A DNA stretch of 64,000 nt from Soehngenia longivitae (GCF_004684055.1 NZ_SRIB01000003.1:1-64000), one strand, 5' to 3'. Shown: positions 8,755 through 16,915, numbered from the stretch's first letter. The notes: generated by a model from the letters alone, not told the origin. Translations and numbers: made by a program.

Positions 8755-10557
8755 TACACTTTTTTCTTCAATAAATTGGTTGGTATATAATTTATAATAA
8801 TACCCCTTGCTTTTTATAAGTTCTCTATGGGTACCATCTTCAATCACTTCTCCATCGTGGATAACAAGTATTCTATCAGCGTTTTTTATCGTTGAAAGTC
8901 TATGAGCTATTACAAAACTCGTCCTTCCTGATAAGACTTTGTTTATAGCCTTTTGTATTATCAATTCAGTTTCGGTGTCAATTGACGAAGTGGCTTCATC
9001 TAGTACAAACAATCTCGGATTTCTGACAATTGCTCTTGCGAATGATATGAGTTGCTTTTGCCCAGTCGACAATAGTCCTCCGCCTTCACCTACCTCTGTT
9101 TCATAACCTTTTTCCATTTGTATAATAAATTTATGAGCATCAACTAATTTGCAAGCTTCAATTATTTCTTCATCTGTTGCATCTAATTTTCCATATCTTA
9201 CATTTTCTTTTATTGTACCACTAAACAAATGTGGAGCTTGAAGTACGTATCCAAGGTTTTCATGAATCCATTTAATAGGCATATCTTTATAATTTATTCC
9301 GTCAATGAATATTTCACCCTCGGTTGGCTCATAAAACCTACAAAATAGATTAACTATAGTACTTTTTCCAGAGCCAGTCTCACCTACTAATGCTATTGTT
9401 TGACCTGCATTAACTTTTAAATTGAAGTTTTTTAATACAGGTTCACCCTCTTTATATGAAAAACTGACATTTTTAAACTCAATATCACCTTTTATAGGTG
9501 GTAGTAGATCTCTTCTTAAATTAGTTAAATCACCATATTTTTCAATTACTCTAGGAGAGTCTTTAATTGTTGGTTCTTCTTCCAAGAGTTGGAAAACTCT
9601 TTCGGCTGAGGCTTGTGCGATTTGCATGTCTGCAAGTATAGCTGCCATCTGCATTACAGGTTCAAAAAATTGACCTGTGTATGTTATAAAAGCAAATAGA
9701 GTACCATAAGTAATAGCGCCGGCTAGAAATTCATGACCTCCATTAACAACAGCCAAAGCAGTACCAACACTTGCTATTGTTATTACTATAGGTATATATA
9801 TAGAAGAAATTACTGTTGCCCTTATTGAGTTTCTTTTATATGAACTAGTAAGCTCTGAAAACTCTTTTAAGTTCAATTCTTCTCTCACCAAGGTCTTAGT
9901 TGTTTTAGCTCCTTGGATATCTTCATTATATGATCCTGTTATTTCAGAATTTATTTTTCTAACCCTTCTTTGAGCAGTCAGTATTTTTCTTTGGAAATAG
10001 ACACTTATAATAGCTAGTGGTGGTACAACCAAAAGAGTTATCAAAGCCAGTTTAGGGCTCAATATGAACATATATACGGTAACACCAATCATTACAGTTA
10101 TTCCCCATGAAAAATCTACTAAACCCCATGATATAGTCTCACTTAGTCTAGTGACATCTGAAGTCATTCTTGCCATAAGCCAACCTACAGCTTTATTGTC
10201 ATAGTAAGAAAGTGATAGTTCTTGAAGCTTTAAAAAACCTTTTTTTCTTAAATCATAAGCCATTTGGTTTTCTAATTTGCCAGCATATTTGATGAATAAA
10301 AATATAATTAAACTTAAGATAGCAATAGCTAATACATACAGCAATGCAAACAAAGGCAAACCATCAAAATTTTTATTAGCTATAAAATTATCTACGGCAT
10401 ATCTGGTAAACATCGGGAAAGTACTATCAAGAAAACCTAAGCCAACATTCAAAGAAATAAGAAGTATAAATCTTCGTTTATATGGCTTTAAATACTTAAA
10501 AAAGTTTTTCCATATTTCGACATTTACCTTTTTAGTAACATCGTCTTTATCTTCCAT
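8737..10557 (-). CDS. heterodimeric ABC exporter, subunit 2 (canonical Walker B)
   Basis: Half of a two-subunit multidrug-type ABC exporter: a six-helix transmembrane domain (about residues 1-325) and a C-terminal ATPase. Walker A is GETGSGKS at 392-399 and Walker B is LFVLDE at 516-521 with the catalytic glutamate. The signature is the altered LSTGQ at 496-500 instead of LSGGQ. ATG 10557 is chosen because GGAGGTG lies directly upstream; a longer reading would run back into the preceding gene. It follows its partner by one base, so the two are coupled. The substrate is unknown; drugs or lipids are possible. The closest well-known analogue is the BmrC/BmrD type. Confidence 0.9.
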   Translation of the reverse strand: MEDKDDVTKKVNVEIWKNFFKYLKPYKRRFILLISLNVGLGFLDSTFPMFTRYAVDNFIANKNFDGLPLFALLYVLAIAILSLIIFLFIKYAGKLENQMAYDLRKKGFLKLQELSLSYYDNKAVGWLMARMTSDVTRLSETISWGLVDFSWGITVMIGVTVYMFILSPKLALITLLVVPPLAIISVYFQRKILTAQRRVRKINSEITGSYNEDIQGAKTTKTLVREELNLKEFSELTSSYKRNSIRATVISSIYIPIVITIASVGTALAVVNGGHEFLAGAITYGTLFAFITYTGQFFEPVMQMAAILADMQIAQASAERVFQLLEEEPTIKDSPRVIEKYGDLTNLRRDLLPPIKGDIEFKNVSFSYKEGEPVLKNFNLKVNAGQTIALVGETGSGKSTIVNLFCRFYEPTEGEIFIDGINYKDMPIKWIHENLGYVLQAPHLFSGTIKENVRYGKLDATDEEIIEACKLVDAHKFIIQMEKGYETEVGEGGGLLSTGQKQLISFARAIVRNPRLFVLDEATSSIDTETELIIQKAINKVLSGRTSFVIAHRLSTIKNADRILVIHDGEVIEDGTHRELIKSKGYYYKLYTNQFIEEKSVLALEK

Positions 10558-10558
10558 A

Positions 10559-12361
10559 CTACACCTCCAATTCCAACTCCAAATCATCTTCAATAGATGA
10601 CTGGATTTCATAAATTCTCTTATAATGACCATCAGTATTTATAAGCTCTTCGTGAGTTCCCTTTTCAACTATCCTTCCATCCTCTAACACTATTATTAAA
10701 TCAGCTTCTGAAACTGTGGAAATTCTGTGAGATATAATTATTGTAGTTGCTTTATTTTGTCTAGTTTTCAAAGCTCTTCTAATTTGAACATCTGTTTCAG
10801 TGTCTACTGCTGAGAGTGAGTCATCAAATATAACAATAGGAGTATTGTTTATGATTGTTCTTGCGATTGCAATTCTTTGTTTTTGACCACCAGAAAGGGA
10901 AACCCCTCTTTCACCTATCAAAGTATCGTATTCATCTTCGAACTCTTTAATATCTTTATCAATAGAGGCGATCTTTGCTGCATTGAATACAGAATGATCA
11001 TCTACAGTTGGATTTGCAAATTTAATATTCTCCTTTATTGTTCTAGCATATAGAAATGGCTCCTGAAGTATCAAACCTACATTTTTTCTAATCCATGTTT
11101 TATCGATAGTTTTTAGTTCTCTGCCATCAATCAATATCGAACCTTTATCATAATCGTAAAGTCTAGGCAGTAAATGAACTAAAGAACTTTTACCAGACCC
11201 AGTAGAACCAATTATTGCAATAGTCTGGCCTTTTTTAATTTTGAAAGAAATATCTTTTAAAACATCGTTCTTTCCATCATAAGAGAAATACACATTTTTA
11301 AATTCTATATTTCCCTCTATAGGAGGTTCTTCTCCATTTTCTCTCAAAACTTCTATTGGCTCATTAAATATTTGGTCTATTCTTTGGATGGAAATACTTG
11401 CTTTCCCCATATCTGTGAGCATTCTACCCATTTGCCTAACGGGGTATATTATCATATTTACATAATTGATAAAAGCAAATAATGTGCCAAGAGTGATTTC
11501 TCCTCTAATAACAAATACTGTTCCAACAATCAATATGCTTGCAACTTCAAGCATACTTATAAGATCGGATATAGACCAGTAGTAAGCAAGGTTCAATATA
11601 AGCTTATCTAGTAATGTCTTATATTTTTGATTCTTTTTATCAAACTTATCGATCTCAAAGTTCTCCATAGAAAACGCTTTTACTACTCTTATGCCTGTTA
11701 AATTTTCTTGAATAACTGTACTCATCTCAGCTTCAGCTTCATCAGCTTTTCTGAATTCTTTTTGTATTCTCCCAAAGAAGAAATAGGCAAAGAAAAAAAT
11801 AAATGGTAAAGCTACTAAAGATATAATTGCCATCTTCGTGTTCATAGTAAACATTATTACAACAATGAGCACTAGCATAAAGACAGACCCAGCCATCTCA
11901 ACTAATTGAATTGCTAAAAATCTCCTTATTGTATCTACATCTGAAGTGCATCTTTGAATTAAATCACCTGTATCTGCCTTTACATGATAATCATAAGGAA
12001 GTTTTTGAATATGGTCATATAAACCATCTCTCATTCTCTTTGTCATTTCTTCTGAAGCATAAGAGGAACAAAGGTTTTTTATTAACATAAATAAACCCCT
12101 TGCGAGAGTTATCAATATAATGATGATTCCAATGATCCATAGATGATTAAGTAAATAGACTCTTCCACCAAAGAAGTCTACAATGCTTTCCATTAGCTTT
12201 GATTCAATTGGTGAAGTACCAAATATTGAATCCAAGGTGGTTCTGATTACTAATGGTCTTAAGATATTAAATAAAACTGAAATAATAACTGCAATCATTC
12301 CAAATAGATAAATAGATTTTAGTCCCTTAGTAAAGGGCATGATTTTTTTAAATTCTTTCAT
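10559..12361 (-). CDS. heterodimeric ABC exporter, subunit 1 (degenerate Walker B)
   Basis: Partner half-transporter with an N-terminal six-helix membrane domain and an ATPase domain. Walker A is GSTGSGKS at 385-392 and the signature is the normal LSGGQ at 489-493. Walker B reads IVIFDD at 509-514, with aspartate D514 where the catalytic glutamate should be. With the altered signature of subunit 2, this gives one degenerate and one working ATP site, as in TM287/288-type heterodimers. The 600-residue length is normal. The GAGGTG binding site is only 27 bases from the U run of the upstream attenuator, so expression is probably controlled there. Confidence 0.92.
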   Translation of the reverse strand: MKEFKKIMPFTKGLKSIYLFGMIAVIISVLFNILRPLVIRTTLDSIFGTSPIESKLMESIVDFFGGRVYLLNHLWIIGIIIILITLARGLFMLIKNLCSSYASEEMTKRMRDGLYDHIQKLPYDYHVKADTGDLIQRCTSDVDTIRRFLAIQLVEMAGSVFMLVLIVVIMFTMNTKMAIISLVALPFIFFFAYFFFGRIQKEFRKADEAEAEMSTVIQENLTGIRVVKAFSMENFEIDKFDKKNQKYKTLLDKLILNLAYYWSISDLISMLEVASILIVGTVFVIRGEITLGTLFAFINYVNMIIYPVRQMGRMLTDMGKASISIQRIDQIFNEPIEVLRENGEEPPIEGNIEFKNVYFSYDGKNDVLKDISFKIKKGQTIAIIGSTGSGKSSLVHLLPRLYDYDKGSILIDGRELKTIDKTWIRKNVGLILQEPFLYARTIKENIKFANPTVDDHSVFNAAKIASIDKDIKEFEDEYDTLIGERGVSLSGGQKQRIAIARTIINNTPIVIFDDSLSAVDTETDVQIRRALKTRQNKATTIIISHRISTVSEADLIIVLEDGRIVEKGTHEELINTDGHYKRIYEIQSSIEDDLELELEV

Positions 12362-12375
12362 TTATTCACCTCACT

Positions 12376-12408
12376 AAAAAAATAGCCACAGGTTTAGACC
12401 CATGGCTA
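12376..12408 (-). terminator. attenuator terminator 2 before the ABC exporter
   Basis: Read on the minus strand, TAGCCATGGGT (from 12408) pairs with the ACCTGTGGCTA arm over 11 pairs, two of them G-U, with a CTAA loop and seven U. It ends only 15 bases before the exporter ATG, inside its 5' leader. It is an imperfect copy of terminator 1. Confidence 0.85.
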
Positions 12409-12419
12409 ATGTAAGTATC

Positions 12420-12449
12420 AAAAAAGCCACAGATATAGACCTATGGCTT
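12420..12449 (-). terminator. attenuator terminator 1 directly after the leader peptide
   Basis: On the minus strand AAGCCATAGGT (12449-12439) pairs with ATCTGTGGCTT over 11 pairs (two G-U) with a CTAT loop, followed by six U. The 5' arm can instead pair with GGCCTATG at 12478-12471 inside the leader reading frame, giving an alternative antiterminator helix. Confidence 0.85.
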
Positions 12450-12458
12450 AAAAAACAT

Positions 12459-12524
12459 TCATACAAAAAACATAGGCCGCAAAATATTATTTAAAACTAG
12501 ACAATTCAATCCTAAATTGTTCAC
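12459..12524 (-). CDS. leader peptide (21 codons) of the ABC exporter attenuator
   Basis: A short frame begins with GTG at 12524, 8 bases after the ribosome binding site AAAGGGGG (12540-12533), and ends with TGA at 12459, ten bases before terminator 1. The peptide starts MNNLGLNCLV and ends RPMFFV. Its last codons overlap the antiterminator arm GGCCTATG (12478-12471). A ribosome finishing the peptide would cover that arm and let the terminator form, while one stalled earlier would leave it free. That is the logic of antibiotic-responsive leaders such as bmrB ahead of bmrCD. A GTG at 12530 is in frame but too close to the binding site. Confidence 0.65.
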   Translation of the reverse strand: MNNLGLNCLVLNNILRPMFFV

Positions 12525-12555
12525 TTTCACGACCCCCTTTCTTCTATTCTTATTC

Positions 12556-12584
12556 ATTTTAACTTAACTTCCAGAAAAAAGCAA
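12556..12584 (-). promoter_or_regulatory. promoter of the ABC exporter leader
   Basis: On the minus strand, -35 TTGCTT (12584-12579) and -10 TAAAAT (12561-12556) are spaced exactly 17 bp. It lies in the gap after the Crp-family gene, so the exporter has its own promoter. The transcript would carry about 190 nt of leader. Confidence 0.7.
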
Positions 12585-12619
12585 TAGATTATTTAAAAAC
12601 ATTTTAATAATCGAAATAT

Positions 12620-13312
12620 TTATAATAAAGATTCCTCTAGAGCATTTATATCTAAAATAGTAAATTTATTTTTATAATAGTTTATAAGTCCATCGTCTTT
12701 CATATTCGTAAGTTCTCTTGATAGTGATGGTCTAGTTACATTTAGAAGTTGAGCCATTTTATCACGGCTATATGGCAATACAATAGTTAAAGAAGCAGTT
12801 GTTTTGTACTCCTTAAGCAATAGATTTGCTATCTTTTTTCTAATATTATCGAGTGACAATGTAGTCACTCTATCGCTTAAGAGGTGAATTCTATCTGAGA
12901 GAATTCTAGCAAAGTTTTCGAATAACTTTTCATTCATTATCATAAGTTTTAGAAGGCCTGTCTTGGAAATAAAAAGTATTTCACTTTCAGTTATTGAAAC
13001 AATACTAGATGGATATTCATTTTTCTTTGAAAAAATAATACTTTCTGCGAAACAATCGCCTTCTTTAAAACTTGAAATAGTAAAAAATTTACCCGATGGG
13101 AGTTCTCGTTGAACCTCGATTTCACCGTGAAGTATTATTCCTAAATTTTCACAGGTATAACCTTCTATCGCAATATAATCATCGGCGAAAAATTTTTTAG
13201 TATAGTATGTTCCGCTATAATTTTCATCTAGGTATTTAAAAGCATTCTTTACTTCATCATAACTCATATCTGTAAATAGTGATGAATTTAAAAGGACATC
13301 TATCATTTTCAT
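12620..13312 (-). CDS. Crp/Fnr-family transcriptional regulator
   Basis: DNA-binding regulator with an N-terminal cyclic-nucleotide-binding-type beta-barrel (about residues 15-120) and a C-terminal winged helix whose recognition region is RDKMAQLLNVTRPSLSRELT (183-202). The cysteines are few (C54, C87) and do not form the four-Cys FNR cluster, so iron-sulfur sensing is not supported; heme, redox or metabolite sensing are possible. ATG 13312 is chosen because AGAGGAGAT lies just upstream and inside any longer frame. 230 residues. It is divergent from ferritin with a PerR-type palindrome between, which suggests a stress or iron link. Confidence 0.85.
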   Translation of the reverse strand: MKMIDVLLNSSLFTDMSYDEVKNAFKYLDENYSGTYYTKKFFADDYIAIEGYTCENLGIILHGEIEVQRELPSGKFFTISSFKEGDCFAESIIFSKKNEYPSSIVSITESEILFISKTGLLKLMIMNEKLFENFARILSDRIHLLSDRVTTLSLDNIRKKIANLLLKEYKTTASLTIVLPYSRDKMAQLLNVTRPSLSRELTNMKDDGLINYYKNKFTILDINALEESLL

Positions 13313-13368
13313 ATCATCTCCTCTGTAGTACATTATTATACCCTAAAATTAATTATAGATATATCAAG

Positions 13369-13391
13369 ATTTTTGTAATAATTACAAAAAT
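13369..13391. promoter_or_regulatory. PerR/Fur-type palindromic operator between crp-like gene and ferritin
   Basis: Perfect 11-1-11 inverted repeat with core TTGTAATAATTACAA at 13373-13387. This is the 7-1-7 layout of PerR/Fur-family boxes (Bacillus PerR: TTATAATNATTATAA). The same 15-base core recurs before rubrerythrin at 19466-19480. It is placed to control ferritin and possibly the divergent regulator. Confidence 0.75.
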
Positions 13392-13463
13392 ATTTCTGTA
13401 CATGATTATGTCCGTATAAATTGGGTAAAATTAATTTAGTAAGAATATTAGGAGGAGATATAT

Positions 13464-13949
13464 ATGTCAGATAAAGTATTAAAAGCACTAAACGATCAGT
13501 TTAATTTTGAAATGCAATCAGGTTATCTATATTTAGGTATGGCTGGATATTGTGCGGCAGAAAATATGAACGGTATGGCACATTTCTTTACAAAACAAGC
13601 ATATGAAGAATTTGGACATGCGATGAAATTCTTTGGCTATATAAATGACATTGATGGAAGGGTAACTACTCAAGCAATGCCAGAACCAAGAAATGAGTTT
13701 AATTCATTTTTAGAGTGCTTTAGTGCAGCTTTAGAACACGAAAAGAAAGTAACAGGTAGGATTTATTCAATTCTTGAATTAGCAAAAGAAGAAAAACACT
13801 ATCCAACAGCTGAATTTTTACAATGGTTTGTAAAAGAACAAGTTGAAGAAGAAGCAAACTTTAGAGATATTGTTGCTAAACTAGAAAAGGTTAATGAAAA
13901 CTTCCAAGGCTTGATGCTATTAGATAAAGAATTAGGGATGAGAGAATAA
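13464..13949 (+). CDS. ftnA: ferritin (bacterial FtnA type)
   Basis: Iron-storage protein forming a 24-subunit cage that oxidises Fe2+ and stores it as a mineral. Ferroxidase residues are visible by position: E16, E49, H52, E93, Q126 and E129, matching the E. coli FtnA set. The 161-residue length is standard. AGGAGGAG lies 8 to 10 bases upstream. It is monocistronic, ending in a strong terminator. The upstream palindrome with a PerR-type core suggests induction by peroxide or a change in iron, in line with rubrerythrin at 19536. Confidence 0.95.
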   Translation: MSDKVLKALNDQFNFEMQSGYLYLGMAGYCAAENMNGMAHFFTKQAYEEFGHAMKFFGYINDIDGRVTTQAMPEPRNEFNSFLECFSAALEHEKKVTGRIYSILELAKEEKHYPTAEFLQWFVKEQVEEEANFRDIVAKLEKVNENFQGLMLLDKELGMRE

Positions 13950-13950
13950 A

Positions 13951-13978
13951 AATAAGCGGCCAAAAGGCCGCTTATTTT
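13951..13978 (+). terminator. terminator of ferritin
   Basis: An 11-bp stem AATAAGCGGCC / GGCCGCTTATT with an AAAA loop and following T bases, starting two bases after the stop codon. Confidence 0.9.
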
Positions 13979-14016
13979 AGTATAACTACAACTATGATAT
14001 AATAATTTAAATCCAT

Positions 14017-14042
14017 TAAATTTTGTCTTTACTTGCCGATAG
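14017..14042 (+). promoter_or_regulatory. sigma-D (sigma-28) type promoter
   Basis: TAAA at 14017-14020, 14 bases, then GCCGATAG at 14035-14042. This is close to the flagellar sigma consensus TAAA-N(14-16)-GCCGATAW. It lies about 33 bases before the TTG start of the next gene and fits the motility-type protein encoded second in the operon. Confidence 0.7.
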
Positions 14043-14074
14043 TATAGTTAGTACAAATCAAGGAGGTAGTTAAA

Positions 14075-14686
14075 TTGAAGTTCATTGTTGATGGGAATAT
14101 TTATTTTTTAGAAAAAGATGAAGAAATAATCGAAAAAATTGCAGATATATTAACTGATGAGATGGAAAAAACAAACAAAGTTATAAAATCTTTAGAAATA
14201 GATGGATTGGAATTATATCAGGATTATTTTGAATACATATTGGACAATATAAATTATATAGAAAGCATAAATGCAAAACTAATTACTTACAAGGAGCTTG
14301 TTGGAGAAACTTTAGTTGGTACAATAGATTACTTACAAGGTGCAGCTGAAGAGATTGTTCCACTTAGTGAAGCCTTTTATGCAGAACCTACTAAAGAATC
14401 TTGGGATGACTTTTCAGATTTATTGGAAGGCATAAACTGGATAATTAGTGTTTTTAACTTGATTGACAATGATAAAACTCTAATTGAGACACTACCTAGT
14501 TATGAAATATGGAACCTTTATGCAAAAGATATATTGACATTAAACGAACTGATACCTCAGATGAACGATGCTTTAAATTCAAAAGACAACACTTTATTAG
14601 CAGACTTGATGATGTATGAGATACTTCCGCTATATGAAGATATGAGGGAGCAATTATTAAGTCTTTACAACTCAAAGGAGAATTGA
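14075..14686 (+). CDS. hypothetical protein paired with Maf-type glycosyltransferase
   Basis: I do not recognise this 203-residue protein. It has no signal peptide, no membrane segment and no cysteine. It is acidic and appears almost wholly alpha-helical, with a short N-terminal strand-like stretch (MKFIVDGNIYFLEKDEE) followed by long amphipathic helices. The start is TTG 14075, supported by AAGGAGG 8 to 9 bases upstream; no ATG fits. It ends one base before the Maf-like gene and shares its sigma-D-like promoter, so it may be a chaperone or accessory factor for flagellin modification. That role is inference from position only. Confidence 0.75.
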   Translation: MKFIVDGNIYFLEKDEEIIEKIADILTDEMEKTNKVIKSLEIDGLELYQDYFEYILDNINYIESINAKLITYKELVGETLVGTIDYLQGAAEEIVPLSEAFYAEPTKESWDDFSDLLEGINWIISVFNLIDNDKTLIETLPSYEIWNLYAKDILTLNELIPQMNDALNSKDNTLLADLMMYEILPLYEDMREQLLSLYNSKEN

Positions 14687-14687
14687 T

Positions 14688-16541
14688 ATGCAGGGATTAA
14701 GCAATATAAATTACTTAAAAACTAATTTTCCTGATGTATGGGATAATATAAAAGATTTAGATGAAAATAGTATTGAAAGTATTTTTATTGAAGAATCAAA
14801 GAGTGGATTAAAGACTGCAAAAATAAAAGAAAATGACACGTATAAATATGTTCATAGTAAATATGATCCTAAAAAAGAAGCTGAAAGTTTAATTAAAAAA
14901 TACGAAGGTGAGTTAGAAAAAAGTGGGACCGTCATATTTTTTGGCACGGGATTAGGATATCATATTGAACTTATTTTAAGATCATTTCCTGATATTAAGG
15001 CATATATTTATGAACCGAACAAAGAATTGTTATATTTTTTCTTAAAAGAACGGTCTTTTTCTGAAACTCAGCTAAAAAGATTTAAAAATATTTCTGCTAC
15101 CAGAGAATCTTTTTTAAATGACATAAGAGAAATGTTAACTCTAAATAGAGAAGGACTAGTTATAGTTGATCTTCCGGTATATAAGAGCATTTATCCTGAC
15201 GAATACGAATTCTTCATTCAGACAATAAAAACGAAGGTAAAGGAAAGAAGAAGCAGTATCTTAACAGAATACTCATTTCAAAAACGCTGGATAATTAACT
15301 CGATGAAAAATTTCAAATATGTATTAAAAACACCAAATGTAATAGTAGAAAACAAAGGAAAATTTAAAGATATTCCGGCGATTTTAGTTGCAGCTGGACC
15401 GTCATTAAATGAAGAAATTGAAAATATTAGAAAAATAAAAGATGAAGGATTAGCTTACATATTTAGTGTAGGATCTGCGATAAACACATTGATTAAAAAT
15501 GACATTCATCCACATGTAGCAACAACTTATGACCCAACTGAGAATAATCAGAAAGTTTTTCTGAAAGTAAAAGAGCAGGGAATCAAAGACATCCCTTTGA
15601 TTTTTGGTTCATCAGTTGGGTATGAAACCATAGAAAATTATCCTGGGAAGTTATATCACATGATAACCTCACAAGATAAAATTTCGAACTATTATCTTGA
15701 CAATGAAAGTACTGAACCAATAGATATAGTGCTTGATGCTCCAACTATTGCAGTAGTGACACTTCAATTGTTATATTATCTAGGATTTAATCCGATAATA
15801 TTGGCAGGGCAAAATTTAGCTTATGTGGGCACAAAACAGCACTCAGAAGGAGTGTTTTACAGCAGCGACTTATCAGATAAAGAGTTAGAAAGTGCAATTG
15901 ATGTAAAAGATGTATATGGGAATACTATAAAAACAAACAATGGATACAATTCCATGAGACAACAAATGGAAAGCTATATAAATCAGCTTAAAGATTTGAA
16001 AGTAATTAACACTACAAAAGGAGGGGCAGCCATAGAAGGGGCTCCTTTCATAGAACTAGAAAAAGTGATGAAAGAATATCTAAATAAGAAAGTGGTAAAA
16101 GAAGATTTTCTTGATAGTTGGAACAAACACTATGATAAAAAGAGACTAAAAGAAAAAACCGATGAAATGAGTGTTTACAAAGAAGAAGCTCTGGTATTGA
16201 TAAGAGAATACTACAATTTATTAGATAAAATGGAGAATTTATTAAAAAATAACAACTTAAAAGAATTACAGAATATGTACAATTTGTTAAACTCAACAAT
16301 AGATAAAATTGAGGAAAACCCATTTTTTAATACTTTTATTCTTCAAATGAATAGGCTTTATCATCAGCTACTATCTGAAGAAATAAAGATACTAAGTGAA
16401 GAGAAAAATGTAAGAAAGAAAAATGATAAATTGATAAAAGAGTATAGGATATTCATGGACAGATGTAAGAATGACATTGAATTATTCAATGAAATATTTG
16501 ATGAATTAACAGAAAGCATATTGGATTACATTAAAAATTAA
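14688..16541 (+). CDS. motility-associated Maf/DUF115 glycosyltransferase-like protein
   Basis: Member of the DUF115 (MAF_flag10) family, which in flagellated bacteria transfers nonulosonic acids to flagellin. A Rossmann-like segment GTVIFFGTGLGYHIELIL lies near residues 81-98. The core domain is near 225-420 (PAILVAAGPSLNEEIENI, HPHVATTYDPTENNQ, IILAGQNLAYVGTKQHSEG). The C-terminal 170 residues are helical and charged. The 617-residue length fits clostridial members. No other flagellar or sugar-nucleotide gene is in this window, so the acceptor and donor are unknown. The upstream sigma-D-like promoter supports a motility role. Confidence 0.8.
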   Translation: MQGLSNINYLKTNFPDVWDNIKDLDENSIESIFIEESKSGLKTAKIKENDTYKYVHSKYDPKKEAESLIKKYEGELEKSGTVIFFGTGLGYHIELILRSFPDIKAYIYEPNKELLYFFLKERSFSETQLKRFKNISATRESFLNDIREMLTLNREGLVIVDLPVYKSIYPDEYEFFIQTIKTKVKERRSSILTEYSFQKRWIINSMKNFKYVLKTPNVIVENKGKFKDIPAILVAAGPSLNEEIENIRKIKDEGLAYIFSVGSAINTLIKNDIHPHVATTYDPTENNQKVFLKVKEQGIKDIPLIFGSSVGYETIENYPGKLYHMITSQDKISNYYLDNESTEPIDIVLDAPTIAVVTLQLLYYLGFNPIILAGQNLAYVGTKQHSEGVFYSSDLSDKELESAIDVKDVYGNTIKTNNGYNSMRQQMESYINQLKDLKVINTTKGGAAIEGAPFIELEKVMKEYLNKKVVKEDFLDSWNKHYDKKRLKEKTDEMSVYKEEALVLIREYYNLLDKMENLLKNNNLKELQNMYNLLNSTIDKIEENPFFNTFILQMNRLYHQLLSEEIKILSEEKNVRKKNDKLIKEYRIFMDRCKNDIELFNEIFDELTESILDYIKN

Positions 16542-16560
16542 GTGGCGAAAGCCACTTTTT
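16540..16560 (+). terminator. terminator after the Maf-like gene
   Basis: Compact hairpin AAGTGGC-GAAA-GCCACTT with a GAAA tetraloop, followed by T bases. It overlaps the stop codon. Confidence 0.85.
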
Positions 16561-16562
16561 AC

Positions 16563-16605
16563 TTGACATAAATATTTATATATTCTAATATTAGAATATA
16601 TAAAT
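16563..16605 (+). promoter_or_regulatory. promoter with 32-bp perfect palindrome (ArsR operator)
   Basis: -35 TTGACA (16563-16568) and -10 TAATAT (16586-16591) are 17 bp apart. A perfect 16+16 palindrome (16574-16605, centre TTCTAATATTAGAA) covers the -10 and the start point, leaving 14 bases before the arsR-like ATG. This is the expected arrangement for autorepression by an ArsR-family protein. Confidence 0.85.
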
Positions 16606-16619
16606 AGAGGAGGCATTTA

Positions 16620-16898
16620 ATGGAGATTGATAGAAAATTATTTAACGAGAAAGCAGATTTGCTTAAATTAATAGCTCATCCCATCAGGCTTTGTATACTA
16701 AAAGGCCTGATTGAAAATGGTGAAAACAATGTTACTTTCATGCAAAACTGTCTAGATGTTCCTCAGTCAACAGTGTCACAACATCTATCCAAACTAAGAA
16801 CTGCTGGGATAATAGAGGACAATAGAAAAGGTAATGAAGTTTATTACAAGATAAAGAATGATGAAGTAATAAACATAATAAAGTTGTTATTTAATTAA
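16620..16898 (+). CDS. ArsR/SmtB-family repressor, probably persulfide-responsive
   Basis: Small winged-helix repressor (92 residues). The helix-turn-helix is near residues 40-65 (MQNCLDVPQSTVSQHLSKLR). Two cysteines, C25 and C44, are present; the metal-binding CxC motif of classical ArsR is absent. Position directly before a polysulfide/persulfide enzyme suggests a sulfur-sensing role like BigR/SqrR, but the cysteine spacing is not the same, so this is inference. It starts with AGGAGGC 6 bases upstream and is 17 bp from the next gene, so it most likely represses its own operon through the palindrome at 16574-16605. Confidence 0.88.
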   Translation: MEIDRKLFNEKADLLKLIAHPIRLCILKGLIENGENNVTFMQNCLDVPQSTVSQHLSKLRTAGIIEDNRKGNEVYYKIKNDEVINIIKLLFN

Positions 16899-16915
16899 AT
16901 ATAGGAGGCTGAAAA

